From assembly GCA_027347685.1 (NCBI GenBank), contig DAIEQM010000042.1, positions 1-27,904 of the forward strand: a stretch of 27,904 nucleotides of DNA, read 5' to 3'. Source of the stretch: UBA5941 sp021824385. GTDB taxonomy: Bacteria; Patescibacteriota; Microgenomatia; UBA8517. Each line of letters begins with the position of its first letter. The first letter of the stretch is position 1. Shown piece after piece: positions 20,130 through 26,656 of the stretch. The position numbers and the translations under genes were made by a program. The notes below the pieces were generated by a model. It was not told where the DNA came from, ran no database searches, and was given only the letters and a program-made list of their open reading frames with translations.

Positions 20130-20942
20130 ATGAATACAAAAATTTCAAAAATTGACGAAGTGACACTACAAGGCGAATTGGTTTCAAACGAGAAACCAAT
20201 TAACATTTCGCATAAGCAGATACTTGCCAAGGTCATTTTAAAAAATGCTCCTAACCTCTTAGGTGCTGTTCCTTTTGTAGGTAATGTAGCAACAGCTATC
20301 ACTCAGACTGCAATTGGAGCAACAACTGATTATTGGGATGAAATTGCCTCAAGAAAAAGAGAGCATGAATGGAATTCTTTTGCTACAAAATTGGATGAAA
20401 GGTTAAGTAAGTTGGAAATAAAGTCTGAAGCAACTGATTATTTTGAAAATTCAATAATATTCCGTTTTGAAGAAATTAAGAGAAAATTATTTACAGAACC
20501 TGGTAAAGGGTTTGATGAATTGTTGGCTGAATTTGTTAGCGAGGCTTTGCATGATTTAACTACACCTCCTACTGCAAAAGATTTAATTCTGTCCTCCTTA
20601 CTAGCAATAGATCAAGTTGATTTAAGAGTGTTGGAACAAATTGATATCCAAATGAAAGCAAACCTTGATAGTGGGCATACTCCTGGCGTGAAGGTGGATG
20701 TGATAGAGGCACTTATGAAAAATTCTGGGATTGATTCGATTATGATAAGTAGATCATTACAACGGCTTCAGGGGCAAGATTTAGCACATCCACTTAATCC
20801 TGGGACAGCTGCAATCCATGAATCACCAAGTAAAGAAGGGGTATTGGAAGGGGAAAAGTCTCCGCAATATTATTCGAGCAGCGGTTTTGTTGTTTCCTCT
20901 TTTGGAAGAAGATTTTTAAGATTTTTGAAATTAAGCCCCTAA
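20130..20942 (+). CDS. hydrophobic-hairpin protein with C-terminal winged-helix-like end, unknown
   Basis: The 270-aa protein, from ATG 20130 (an earlier in-frame ATG at 20103 would overlap the YaaC-like gene). Residues about 38-66 are a Gly/Ala-rich hydrophobic hairpin (NLLGAVPFVGNVATAITQTA) able to enter a membrane. A long charged helical segment follows (DYWDEIASRKREHEWNSFAT onward, about 67-150), then a region with VDVIEALMKNSGIDSIMISR and LQRLQ that looks like a winged helix (about 190-225). The end SSSGFVVSSFGRRFLRFL resembles the closing strand/helix of such domains. This layout recalls membrane-acting effectors coupled to a sensor domain, but no known family is recognised. It is linked to the YaaC-like gene by a 1-nt gap. 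Confidence 0.82.
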   Translation: MNTKISKIDEVTLQGELVSNEKPINISHKQILAKVILKNAPNLLGAVPFVGNVATAITQTAIGATTDYWDEIASRKREHEWNSFATKLDERLSKLEIKSEATDYFENSIIFRFEEIKRKLFTEPGKGFDELLAEFVSEALHDLTTPPTAKDLILSSLLAIDQVDLRVLEQIDIQMKANLDSGHTPGVKVDVIEALMKNSGIDSIMISRSLQRLQGQDLAHPLNPGTAAIHESPSKEGVLEGEKSPQYYSSSGFVVSSFGRRFLRFLKLSP

Positions 20943-20980
20943 ATAATAGGCTCTCTAATTTTTCAAGTCGAACCATTTGA

Positions 20981-20986
20981 TACAAT
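20981..20986 (+). promoter_or_regulatory. -10 box of the PAP2 gene
   Basis: TACAAT ends 7 nt before the ATG at 20994; leaderless arrangement as in the core genes. Confidence 0.5.
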
Positions 20987-20993
20987 AATTCTT

Positions 20994-21491
20994 ATGGATA
21001 TATTAATAATTTTTGCTGCGAAGTACCTATACTTGATTATTGTGCTACTGGCGCTTGTTGTTTTTCTGATTTCAAATAAAAGTATAAAACTAAATATAAT
21101 GAAATTGGCGGTTTTAGCATTTCCACTCTCATTTTTATTTGCAAAGCTTTCAGGTGCTATTATCAATAGTCCTAGACCATTTGTAATCCAACACATTGAG
21201 CCTTTAATAAAAGCGTCAACTGATAATGGCTTTCCTTCTGACCATACATTACTTGCAATGACAATCGCAGCTATAATTTTTGTCTACAATCGAAAGGCAG
21301 GATTATTTTTAGTCACCCTTTCATTATTTGTAGGATTAGGAAGAATTTTTGCTAATGTACATCACCTCATTGATATTTTAGGAAGCATTGTGATTGCGTT
21401 TTTAGTTACGTTTATTTCGTATAAATATTTACAAGACTTATTGAATCGCAATATGTTTGGGAAGTTGCGCAACCAATTGAAAGCTAAGTAG
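20994..21491 (+). CDS. PAP2 superfamily phosphatase (BcrC-like, undecaprenyl-diphosphatase candidate)
   Basis: The 165-aa membrane protein has about five helices and the three PAP2 phosphatase motifs: K51 then NSPRPF (R61, P62), PSDHT (81-85, S82/H84), and GRIFANVHHLIDILG with R117, H123 and D127. Bacterial short members dephosphorylate undecaprenyl diphosphate or related lipid phosphates at the cell envelope. PSDH replaces the commoner PSGH, as in several BcrC-type proteins. The gene follows the cargo by about 50 nt and has a leaderless promoter, so it may be the first host gene after the element or a second cargo unit. Confidence 0.88.
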   Translation: MDILIIFAAKYLYLIIVLLALVVFLISNKSIKLNIMKLAVLAFPLSFLFAKLSGAIINSPRPFVIQHIEPLIKASTDNGFPSDHTLLAMTIAAIIFVYNRKAGLFLVTLSLFVGLGRIFANVHHLIDILGSIVIAFLVTFISYKYLQDLLNRNMFGKLRNQLKAK

Positions 21492-21592
21492 TGAGATAAT
21501 AGGTTCTCGTACTTTCCATAAGGTGGAGCTAAAGACCCATAGCTTGATTCTAGCCTCCATTTGTGATATAAATACGTGATCGTTTCTACATA

Positions 21593-21600
21593 AAGGGAGG
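21593..21600 (+). promoter_or_regulatory. strong Shine-Dalgarno before a TTG start
   Basis: AAGGGAGG ends 5 nt before the TTG at 21606. It is the clearest ribosome-binding site in the window and decides that start. TATAAA at about 21567 is a possible -10. Confidence 0.8.
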
Positions 21601-21605
21601 ATCCG

Positions 21606-22010
21606 TTGAAGCACTTTCGCATTTTTATTTTGGTAACACTGCTCACTGTATTGGCAGCTTGCGATGGTAAGGGAAATAAGCCGAGCGGCATCGGTAAAGA
21701 AGCCGTTGGTCGTGGTGTTGTCAGCAATGTTGAACAGCTTAACAATGGTTTGTGGCAAATCTGGATCTTTGGCGACAACACCTTTGTGTATTGTACCCTT
21801 GACGCTACATTGGTCGAAAAAGTCAAAGATACGATGCGTGAAGTGGATGCCAGTATTATGTATACATATCGTGACTGGAAAGTTGGCGACCCTGAATACG
21901 ATAATACCGATGCCGCAGGATCTAGACTTAGCCAAACGTGTGGGCAGTTATACACTGGTACTCGTGGAAGCAAGTTGTTAACAGTAGATTTGATTAAAGC
22001 CCGGCAGTAA
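21606..22010 (+). CDS. small lipoprotein of unknown function
   Basis: The 134-aa protein starts at TTG with a strong ribosome-binding site. The signal sequence MKHFRIFILVTLLTVLAACD has a lipobox LAAC (residues 16-19), so the mature protein should be lipid-anchored at C19. The mature part (about 115 residues) is beta-rich, with VVSNVEQLNNGLWQIWIFGD, TFVYCTLDATLVEKVKDT and ASIMYTYRDWKVGDPEYDNT. No family is recognised. Start codon, Shine-Dalgarno and the long GC-rich terminator differ from the leaderless neighbours, and the composition looks more GC-rich than the genes to its left, which suggests acquisition from another kind of bacterium. Confidence 0.85.
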   Translation: MKHFRIFILVTLLTVLAACDGKGNKPSGIGKEAVGRGVVSNVEQLNNGLWQIWIFGDNTFVYCTLDATLVEKVKDTMREVDASIMYTYRDWKVGDPEYDNTDAAGSRLSQTCGQLYTGTRGSKLLTVDLIKARQ

Positions 22011-22016
22011 CTGAGT

Positions 22017-22047
22017 AACGGTCTCTCGCATTGAGAGACCGTTTTTT
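22017..22047 (+). terminator. strong Rho-independent terminator
   Basis: AACGGTCTCTC-GCATT-GAGAGACCGTT (11-bp perfect stem) followed by four more T, 6 nt after the lipoprotein stop. Confidence 0.95.
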
Positions 22048-22168
22048 GTGCTAAGTGGAGAGTTAATACTGCCTGCCACAATGGACAGTAAAGTGCTTTG
22101 TCTTTCGAAAAGACGTACCTTTAAAATATTGACAACTAACAAGCAAGAATAGTAGCCTGAAGTCAGAC

Positions 22169-22792
22169 ATGGTGAAGCGTTCACAGAATAACAAGATTGC
22201 TGTTTTATCAGTTATTGTGTTGGCTCTAGCCGTGGTTCCTATTCTCCTGAGCACTCAAACAAAAACAACTTCGAACACGCAAGCTGCAAATTGGAACAGA
22301 TATAAAACACCAACGTCAGATACATCACACCAAACACTATATGGTGATTGTAATGGCGATGGAAAAATCGATGCAGGAGATTTGTCTGCTTTAAGTTTAG
22401 AAATAAATGACGGTGATGGAGAGAGTGCTGCACGGGTCACCAAAGGTTCTTTTCAAGGGGTTGAAACGTGCGATGCTAATTATGATTATAAAATCAATGA
22501 GTCAGATTTCACTTGTTTGAAAAAGAAAATTTTTGAATCACCGACTGCTTGTGAAGAATATGCAGCACCTGTTTTTCCGAAAGGGGATTGCAACGGTGAT
22601 GGAAAAATCGATGCAGGAGATATGTCAGCAATAACGCTCGAAATTTCTGATCAAGACGGGAGTAGTCCACTGCTGGCACAAAACGGCAAGTTTAAAGGAA
22701 CTCAAGGTTGTGATGCAAATGGCGATAATACGATTGATAGAAAAGATATTAGCTGCACCAGTAACTTAATCTTTGGTAAATCTTGCCAGTAA
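22169..22792 (+). CDS. secreted or anchored protein with two dockerin type I modules
   Basis: The 207-aa protein has an N-terminal hydrophobic helix (about residues 9-28, preceded by KR and K), probably a signal anchor. A short linker leads to two 60-residue dockerin-like modules, 59-122 and 139-202. Each contains two Ca-binding loops: D60-D71 and D102-D113, then D140-D151 and D182-D193 (GDCNGDGKIDAGD is identical in both). The first loop of each module is separated by exactly 80 codons, and 24 nt are identical, which indicates a recent internal duplication. Dockerins bind cohesins on the cell surface or in cellulosomes. No enzyme domain or cohesin is present here, so the partner is unknown. 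Confidence 0.88.
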   Translation: MVKRSQNNKIAVLSVIVLALAVVPILLSTQTKTTSNTQAANWNRYKTPTSDTSHQTLYGDCNGDGKIDAGDLSALSLEINDGDGESAARVTKGSFQGVETCDANYDYKINESDFTCLKKKIFESPTACEEYAAPVFPKGDCNGDGKIDAGDMSAITLEISDQDGSSPLLAQNGKFKGTQGCDANGDNTIDRKDISCTSNLIFGKSCQ

Positions 22793-22839
22793 ACTTCAAT
22801 ACCTCCAAAGTCAGTGACGCTTTTTATTGTGTTTTTTGC

Positions 22840-22845
22840 TATCAT
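22840..22845 (+). promoter_or_regulatory. -10 box of the VOC gene pair
   Basis: TATCAT ends 7 nt before the ATG at 22853. Confidence 0.45.
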
Positions 22846-22852
22846 ATAGCCT

Positions 22853-23281
22853 ATGGCGACAACTAATCCTTGGATCAACTTCAATGGCAACGCCGAAGAA
22901 GCATTCACCTTTTATAAATCAGTTTTTGGTGGAGAGTTCACAAAAATTATACGTTTCAAAGATCTTGCGAGTGCTGAATTCAAGCCTTCCGAAAATGAAG
23001 AAAATAAGATTATGTATATTGCGTTGCCCATTGGTAAAAGCAATCTATTGATCGCGAATGATGTTCCAGCAGTGATGGGACGAGTAAATGAACGCGAAAA
23101 TAGAAGTAAAATTTTGGTGAGTACTGACAGTAAAGAGGAAGCAGACAGATTATTTGCGGGGCTCTCAGCAGGCGGAGAAGTGGAAGGACCTATGGGAGAC
23201 AGTCCATGGGGATCGTATGCGGGAATGTTTCGAGATAAGTATGGTATTGAATGGATTATTGAATTTTCTTCGAATACATAA
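22853..23281 (+). CDS. VOC-fold protein (PhnB/glyoxalase-like)
   Basis: The 142-aa protein starts NPWINFNGNAEEAFTFYKSV and FGGEF, the opening of PhnB-like proteins of the vicinal oxygen chelate superfamily. It ends DSPWGSYAGMFRDKYGIEWI, with the second beta-alpha-beta unit between. Members include glyoxalase, dioxygenase and antibiotic-resistance proteins, and PhnB itself has no clear function. Metal-ligand positions cannot be assigned with confidence. The next gene, another VOC protein, starts 2 nt after the stop, so they are an operon and may form a heterodimer or related pair. Start ATG 22853 is supported by TATCAT at 7 nt. Confidence 0.87.
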   Translation: MATTNPWINFNGNAEEAFTFYKSVFGGEFTKIIRFKDLASAEFKPSENEENKIMYIALPIGKSNLLIANDVPAVMGRVNERENRSKILVSTDSKEEADRLFAGLSAGGEVEGPMGDSPWGSYAGMFRDKYGIEWIIEFSSNT

Positions 23282-23283
23282 CC

Positions 23284-23784
23284 ATGAGTAAACTGATTAC
23301 ATGCATTTGGTTTGCCAACAATGATGGAGAAGAGGCTGCAAAATACTACATAGATACTTTCAGCTCTGCGCCTGGTAATCACAGTGCAAAAATAGGAGAT
23401 ATAACCAAATCGCCCAAAGCAAGCGAAGAAGTTTCTGGCAGACCTCAAGGATCGGTACTAACAGTAGAATGCGAACTTGATGGAACAAGTTTCATGTTTC
23501 TTAACGGAGGCCCAGTCGAACAATTCAAACTGAATGGCGCAACATCCTACATTATTGAATGTGAAACCCAAGAGGAGATTGACTACTTTTGGGGAAAATT
23601 ATCTGCTGTCCCTGAAGCCGAGCAATGCGGGTGGTGCACCGACAAGTTTGGCGTAACATGGCAAGTAACACCACGAATTCTGGATGAAATGATGCGCGAC
23701 CCTGAAAAAGCTGAGGCAGTAACAAAAGTCTTCATGCCAATGAAAAAACTAGATCTTGAGGCAATTCGAAACGCCGGCAAATAA
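23284..23784 (+). CDS. VOC-fold protein (3-demethylubiquinone methyltransferase-like PhnB type)
   Basis: The 166-aa protein reads KLITCIWFANNDGEEAAKYY, DTFSSAP, GSVLTVECELDGTSFMFLNG, then EIDYFWGKLSA and CGWCTDKFGVTWQVTPRIL. This is the typical order of the pfam 3-dmu-9_3-mt (PhnB) VOC branch, whose name comes from an old mis-assignment and which has no methyltransferase activity demonstrated by sequence. The C-terminal extension (MMRDPEKAEAVTKVFMPMKK) is usual for the family. It is translated right after the first VOC gene. Such pairs are widespread in heterotrophic bacteria and may be recent arrivals in this genome. Confidence 0.9.
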   Translation: MSKLITCIWFANNDGEEAAKYYIDTFSSAPGNHSAKIGDITKSPKASEEVSGRPQGSVLTVECELDGTSFMFLNGGPVEQFKLNGATSYIIECETQEEIDYFWGKLSAVPEAEQCGWCTDKFGVTWQVTPRILDEMMRDPEKAEAVTKVFMPMKKLDLEAIRNAGK

Positions 23785-23810
23785 ATCGTAAAAAAACTTC
23801 ATAATTACTG

Positions 23811-23816
23811 TATACT
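23811..23816 (+). promoter_or_regulatory. -10 box of the gene at 23823
   Basis: TATACT ends 6 nt before the GTG at 23823, which supports that non-ATG start. Confidence 0.55.
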
Positions 23817-23822
23817 ACATTT

Positions 23823-24128
23823 GTGACCAAGAACCCTCTTTTAAATGCATTAAGTGCCTCGGGATACATCCTCGTTATCGTAAGTATTTTTAATCTGTTG
23901 TCTCATAACTTGAGAGATAAGCCTGATACGTTTGGGGCGCCTCTCACGATGTTGTCTCTGTTTACACTCTCGGCCGCTATCATGGCATACATCTTCTTGT
24001 ACCAACCCGTACTCCTTTTTATTGAAGGAAAAAAGAAACAGGCCGTAAATTTATTTGTTCGTACCGTTGGCATTTTTGCTTTTTTTACAGGAGTGATTTT
24101 GGTTTTACTTCTTTCGGGTCTTATTTAA
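23823..24128 (+). CDS. three-helix membrane protein, unknown
   Basis: A 101-aa protein starting at GTG. Hydrophobic helices lie at about residues 13-25 (GYILVIVSIFNLL), 41-63 (LTMLSLFTLSAAIMAYIFLY) and 77-99 (LFVRTVGIFAFFTGVILVLL). Short charged loops (RDKPD, EGKKKQ) suggest a simple integral membrane protein. No motif is recognised. It stands alone between the VOC pair and the DUF1801 gene. TATACT 6 nt before the start indicates a leaderless transcript. Confidence 0.78.
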   Translation: MTKNPLLNALSASGYILVIVSIFNLLSHNLRDKPDTFGAPLTMLSLFTLSAAIMAYIFLYQPVLLFIEGKKKQAVNLFVRTVGIFAFFTGVILVLLLSGLI

Positions 24129-24198
24129 TGGTGTGTCACCGTACATTTGTATAATCAAGCATACATATCTGTTACTCAATTGAACCCTTAATCTACAT

Positions 24199-24630
24199 AT
24201 GAATATGTTTAAGCCGACATCAGCTAAAACCCCTGAAGAATATATTGCTGCAATTTCTGAACCTCGCAGACATGAGGTTGAAATGATTCACGAATTAATT
24301 CAAAAAACTGCCCCAACGCTTACACCACATATTCTCTCGGGCATGATTGGCTATGGAACCTATCATTACCGGTATGCAAGTGGAAAGGAGGGAGACTGGT
24401 CACTCATTGCACTTGCAAGTCAAAAAAATTATATTTCGGTCTATATTTGTGCCTTAGAGAACGAAAAGTACATCGCTGAGACCTTTAAGGATAAGCTCCC
24501 AAAGGCGCGTATTGGGAAAAGTTGTATTCGCTTTACATCTGTTCAAGAGAGTGACCTGTCAGTCCTCTCGGACATTATTAAGAAAGCGGTAAAAGTAGGA
24601 GGAGCGGGTGAGGTAGCTAGTTTTAAGTAA
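24199..24630 (+). CDS. DUF1801 domain protein
   Basis: The 143-aa soluble protein fits the DUF1801 (YdhG-like) family: SAKTPEEYIAAISEPRRHEV, IHELIQKTAPTLTPHILSGM, IGYGTYHYRY and ENEKYIAETFKDKLPKARIG followed by KSCIRFTSVQE. The function of these small alpha/beta proteins is unknown; some relate to the iron-chaperone frataxin fold by structure. Start ATG 24199 or 24205. TATAAT at 24150-24155 is a possible promoter with a leader of about 35-40 nt. The last 8 bp overlap the convergent KOW-protein gene. Confidence 0.85.
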   Translation: MNMFKPTSAKTPEEYIAAISEPRRHEVEMIHELIQKTAPTLTPHILSGMIGYGTYHYRYASGKEGDWSLIALASQKNYISVYICALENEKYIAETFKDKLPKARIGKSCIRFTSVQESDLSVLSDIIKKAVKVGGAGEVASFK

Positions 24631-24799
24631 ACTTGACGTTCTTGGCAAGAGTCTTAAATCGTTCGCCATCGGACTGCACAACAGTAATGGTGATAGCACC
24701 CGTTTTGCTTGTATGAATATCAGCGACAGTTCCTGACTTTCCCTCGTGTACACCAGCGATAACAGTGCATTTTTTACCATTCTTCACAACTTGTGCCAT
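24623..24799 (-). CDS. 58-aa KOW-domain protein
   Basis: A small frame on the minus strand encodes 58 residues: MAQVVKNGKKCTVIAGVHEG (1-20), then KSGTVADIHTSKTGAITITV and VQSDGERFKTLAKNVKFT. The first half has the KOW pattern (V-x-x-G-x-x-x-G-K-x-G-x-V) found in ribosomal proteins L24/S4e and NusG, which contacts RNA. A stand-alone protein of this kind suggests a ribosome- or transcription-associated RNA binder. TAAAAT (24808-24813, minus) lies 8 nt before the ATG. The stop overlaps the DUF1801 gene by 8 bp, and the start diverges from the DUF2164 gene. Confidence 0.82.
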   Translation of the reverse strand: MAQVVKNGKKCTVIAGVHEGKSGTVADIHTSKTGAITITVVQSDGERFKTLAKNVKFT

Positions 24800-24807
24800 A
24801 TAGTGTG

Positions 24808-24820
24808 ATTTTACTACAAT
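24808..24820. promoter_or_regulatory. divergent -10 boxes (KOW gene and DUF2164 gene)
   Basis: Minus-strand TAAAAT (24813-24808) is 8 nt from the KOW ATG. Plus-strand TACAAT (24815-24820) is 14 nt from the DUF2164 ATG at 24835. Confidence 0.4.
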
Positions 24821-24834
24821 AGCGCTAGATTTTT

Positions 24835-25086
24835 ATGAAAACAATTAAACGAGACTTTGATATCCTCAGCAAAGAAGATCGAAATAAGGCCATTAAAGAT
24901 ATTATTGTCTTTTATCAAAACGAGCGTGACGAAGAAATGGATATCATTGGGGCAGAGTTACTCTTAGATATGTTTCTTCAAAATATAGCCCCATTTGTAT
25001 ACAACAAGGCTGTTGATGACGTTAGAATTCTCGTTAAAAAACAATTAGAAGAAATTGATTTTGAACTAGGGGTATTGAAGAAATAA
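24835..25086 (+). CDS. DUF2164 family protein
   Basis: The 83-aa protein reads FDILSKEDRNKAIKDIIVFY, QNERDEEMDIIGAELLLDMF and LQNIAPFVYNKAVDDVRILV, matching the DUF2164 pattern (L-x-x-x-R-x-x-A, E-R-D-E-E, LLD-x-F, P-x-x-YN-x-x-V-x-D). All-helical and soluble; function unknown. It diverges from the KOW gene and is convergent with the DUF1761 gene, 6 nt between stops. Confidence 0.87.
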   Translation: MKTIKRDFDILSKEDRNKAIKDIIVFYQNERDEEMDIIGAELLLDMFLQNIAPFVYNKAVDDVRILVKKQLEEIDFELGVLKK

Positions 25087-25092
25087 TGGTTT

Positions 25093-25506
25093 TTAGTACA
25101 TCCACGCTACGACCATTGCTCCAAGAAGTAATGAAACGAACGATCCACCAGCCATAATAAGGCTCTTGGTAAGCATCCATTGTTTTGGAGTGTTACTAAA
25201 CAATATTCCCGAAACGTGTGCGGGAACAACAAATCCAAGCCACACGAGGAACGTTAGCATGGTGAGCGAGTAGCTTGGAAAGGTTGCATGCAGCACGACT
25301 AGCACAATAGACGTGACAATAGTCATTGCAATTTGTACTCCAAAAATCGGTCCCATCTCAGACATCATCTTTTGTTGAGTTTTTTTATCTAACTTATCAA
25401 AACCATGTATTTTTCCCCACAACTTCCCAAAGAGAGGAGTGTACCAAACTGCACCAGCAATAAACTGCGCAACGGTTGCGAGAGCTATTGTAAGGAGTGA
25501 AGTCAT
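25093..25506 (-). CDS. DUF1761 membrane protein
   Basis: The protein is 137 aa from ATG 25506. It has four hydrophobic helices and the DUF1761 pattern: AQFIAGAVWYTPLFGKLWGK in the first quarter, GPIFGVQIAMTIVTSIVLVV in the middle and the C-terminal LIMAGGSFVSLLLGAMVVAW. Function is unknown. An ATG at 25512 would add MT, but CATAAT (25515-25520, minus) ends 8 nt before 25506 and only 2 nt before 25512, favouring the later start. The box overlaps the stop codon of the upstream pilin-like gene on the same strand. Confidence 0.87.
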   Translation of the reverse strand: MTSLLTIALATVAQFIAGAVWYTPLFGKLWGKIHGFDKLDKKTQQKMMSEMGPIFGVQIAMTIVTSIVLVVLHATFPSYSLTMLTFLVWLGFVVPAHVSGILFSNTPKQWMLTKSLIMAGGSFVSLLLGAMVVAWMY

Positions 25507-25515
25507 TGTCATGTA

Positions 25516-26409
25516 TTATGATCCCAATTTTCCCAGAATTCTGCCAAGAAGCGACTCAGTAGAACTTACCACTTGGCCATTTTCAGCTGAAACAAATGCT
25601 TCAACATTGGTTTTGACTGGAATAATTCCCAAGAACTTATGAGTTTTCGTTCCTTTCATTTGGTACCCTAACACGCCATCTTGTTCTTTCAGCTCCACCA
25701 AATCCTGGGCGCTTCCGAGTCCGGTGGTCGTGTCTTCGCTTTTTAGGTCGTCAATAATGTGTGAAGCTTTCATATTGTCGATGGCTTCTTGCGGCAACGT
25801 AGTCACAACTTTTGAACCCGATGGCGTTGTTACTGTAAGTTCTTTGGTTGTAGGATTTACTGAAAGAGGGAAGGAAGACAGCGCACCTGCACGCTTATTC
25901 ATAATTGCCAACTTTCCTGAGGAGGTGGAAATTCTCACATCGTGCTTTTCAAGCTCGGTATTCATTTCATCAACCGCATTGTGTTCGGCCTCAGCTTCAA
26001 GCTCTGTTTCATTCTTCTCGTTTTTTACTTTCGTCTGAATTTGTACCTTGTCCTCCTTTGTTTCAAATTTAACTCGAAGTTTACCTTCTTTGATATCAGT
26101 TCGTACCTTTCCAACACTGGCATGTGTTTCAACGTTTGGACGTGTTTCTGTTTTTACTTCAGAATGTTCCTGTTCAGTGCTCGTTGTTGGAGCGGGAGTG
26201 GAACTCCCCTCTGAGTGGCTTTCACCGGAGCCTCCAGAAGTTCCGCTTGATGAATCATCTCCACCATCTTTCGCATACGCCATACCTTCTACTTGTGATT
26301 TGCCGTCGTTGTATGTCCGTTTGACAGGAATAACTGTTGAAGAAAGCGCAATTGCGGCGAGAACTACCAATACCACTGGTATATAGGTAAATCCTTTATC
26401 GTTACTCAT
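25516..26409 (-). CDS. pilin-like anchored extracytoplasmic protein
   Basis: The 297-aa protein starts MSNDKGFTYIPVVLVVLAAI. Its short basic leader, glycine and Phe-led hydrophobic helix resemble type IV prepilins, although position +5 is Pro instead of Glu, so cleavage by prepilin peptidase is uncertain. A long Ser/Gly/Glu/Thr-rich flexible region follows (about residues 48-90). A charged repetitive stretch (KVRTDIKEGKLRVKFETKED, KVQIQTKVKNEKNETELEAE) looks like beta strands alternating with salt bridges. The C-terminal domain includes PLSVNPTTKELTVTTPSGSK and a last segment FLGIIPVKTNVEAFVSAENG. Function unknown; probably exposed outside the membrane. A weak TAACGT lies 6 nt upstream of the ATG. 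Confidence 0.8.
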   Translation of the reverse strand: MSNDKGFTYIPVVLVVLAAIALSSTVIPVKRTYNDGKSQVEGMAYAKDGGDDSSSGTSGGSGESHSEGSSTPAPTTSTEQEHSEVKTETRPNVETHASVGKVRTDIKEGKLRVKFETKEDKVQIQTKVKNEKNETELEAEAEHNAVDEMNTELEKHDVRISTSSGKLAIMNKRAGALSSFPLSVNPTTKELTVTTPSGSKVVTTLPQEAIDNMKASHIIDDLKSEDTTTGLGSAQDLVELKEQDGVLGYQMKGTKTHKFLGIIPVKTNVEAFVSAENGQVVSSTESLLGRILGKLGS

Positions 26410-26467
26410 TACTTTACGTTAGAAAAAATAGATCATTTTGTCAAATTTGAAAATTTGCTGAAAGGTA

Positions 26468-26473
26468 TATAAT
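26468..26473 (+). promoter_or_regulatory. -10 box of the 57-aa gene and bactofilin-like gene
   Basis: Perfect TATAAT ending 6 nt before the ATG at 26480. It is the probable promoter for both genes, which are 3 nt apart. Confidence 0.65.
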
Positions 26474-26479
26474 GAATGT

Positions 26480-26653
26480 ATGAAAAAACATGGCAGTAGT
26501 GGAGGAGCGTTTTATGGAATTGGGATGATTGGGGTTTTTGTATACTACATGCAGCATGCCCACAATTTTTCAGAAGTTTTGGTGGGAATCATTAAGTCTC
26601 TAGTTTGGCCAGCATTCTTATCGTATCGTTTGTTTGAGTTTTTAAAAATGTAA
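26480..26653 (+). CDS. 57-aa Gly/aromatic membrane protein (Patescibacteria-type)
   Basis: A short frame encodes MKKHGSSGGAFYGIGMIGVF, VYYMQHAHNFSEVLVGIIKS and LVWPAFLSYRLFEFLKM. The GGAxYGxGxIG helix start, YYxQHA and IKxxVWPAFLxYxLxxFL are a pattern I recall from small proteins common in CPR genomes; function unknown. Two short hydrophobic segments (residues 8-24 and 33-54) suggest a membrane hairpin. It sits 3 nt before the next gene and is leaderless with TATAAT at 6 nt. Confidence 0.82.
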   Translation: MKKHGSSGGAFYGIGMIGVFVYYMQHAHNFSEVLVGIIKSLVWPAFLSYRLFEFLKM

Positions 26654-26656
26654 CCC

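Larger units (their letters stand above)
14448..20942. mobile_element. integrative element at tRNA-Asn (right end uncertain)
   Basis: The left end is the 3' part of tRNA-Asn(GTT), where a large serine recombinase gene ends. Next come small genes of mobile-element character, all on the minus strand, then a divergent plus-strand cargo (Xre regulator, YaaC-like protein, hydrophobic-hairpin protein). The right boundary is placed at the end of the last cargo gene as a guess. The PAP2 gene after it has a host-like leaderless promoter. I found no convincing second copy of the tRNA 3' end; serine recombinase att sites can share only a few bases. Confidence 0.6.

Noticed and set aside
14477..21526. 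8-bp match CCATAAGG near 14477 and near 21518 as att core
   Set aside because: An 8-mer match is expected by chance over 7 kb, and the flanks do not align. The right end stays undetermined.
21362..22081. 239-aa frame on the minus strand
   Set aside because: It is antisense to the PAP2 end and the lipoprotein gene, which has a signal peptide, ribosome-binding site and terminator; its protein shows no coherent domain.
22912..23448. 178-aa minus-strand frame
   Set aside because: Antisense to two well-supported VOC genes.
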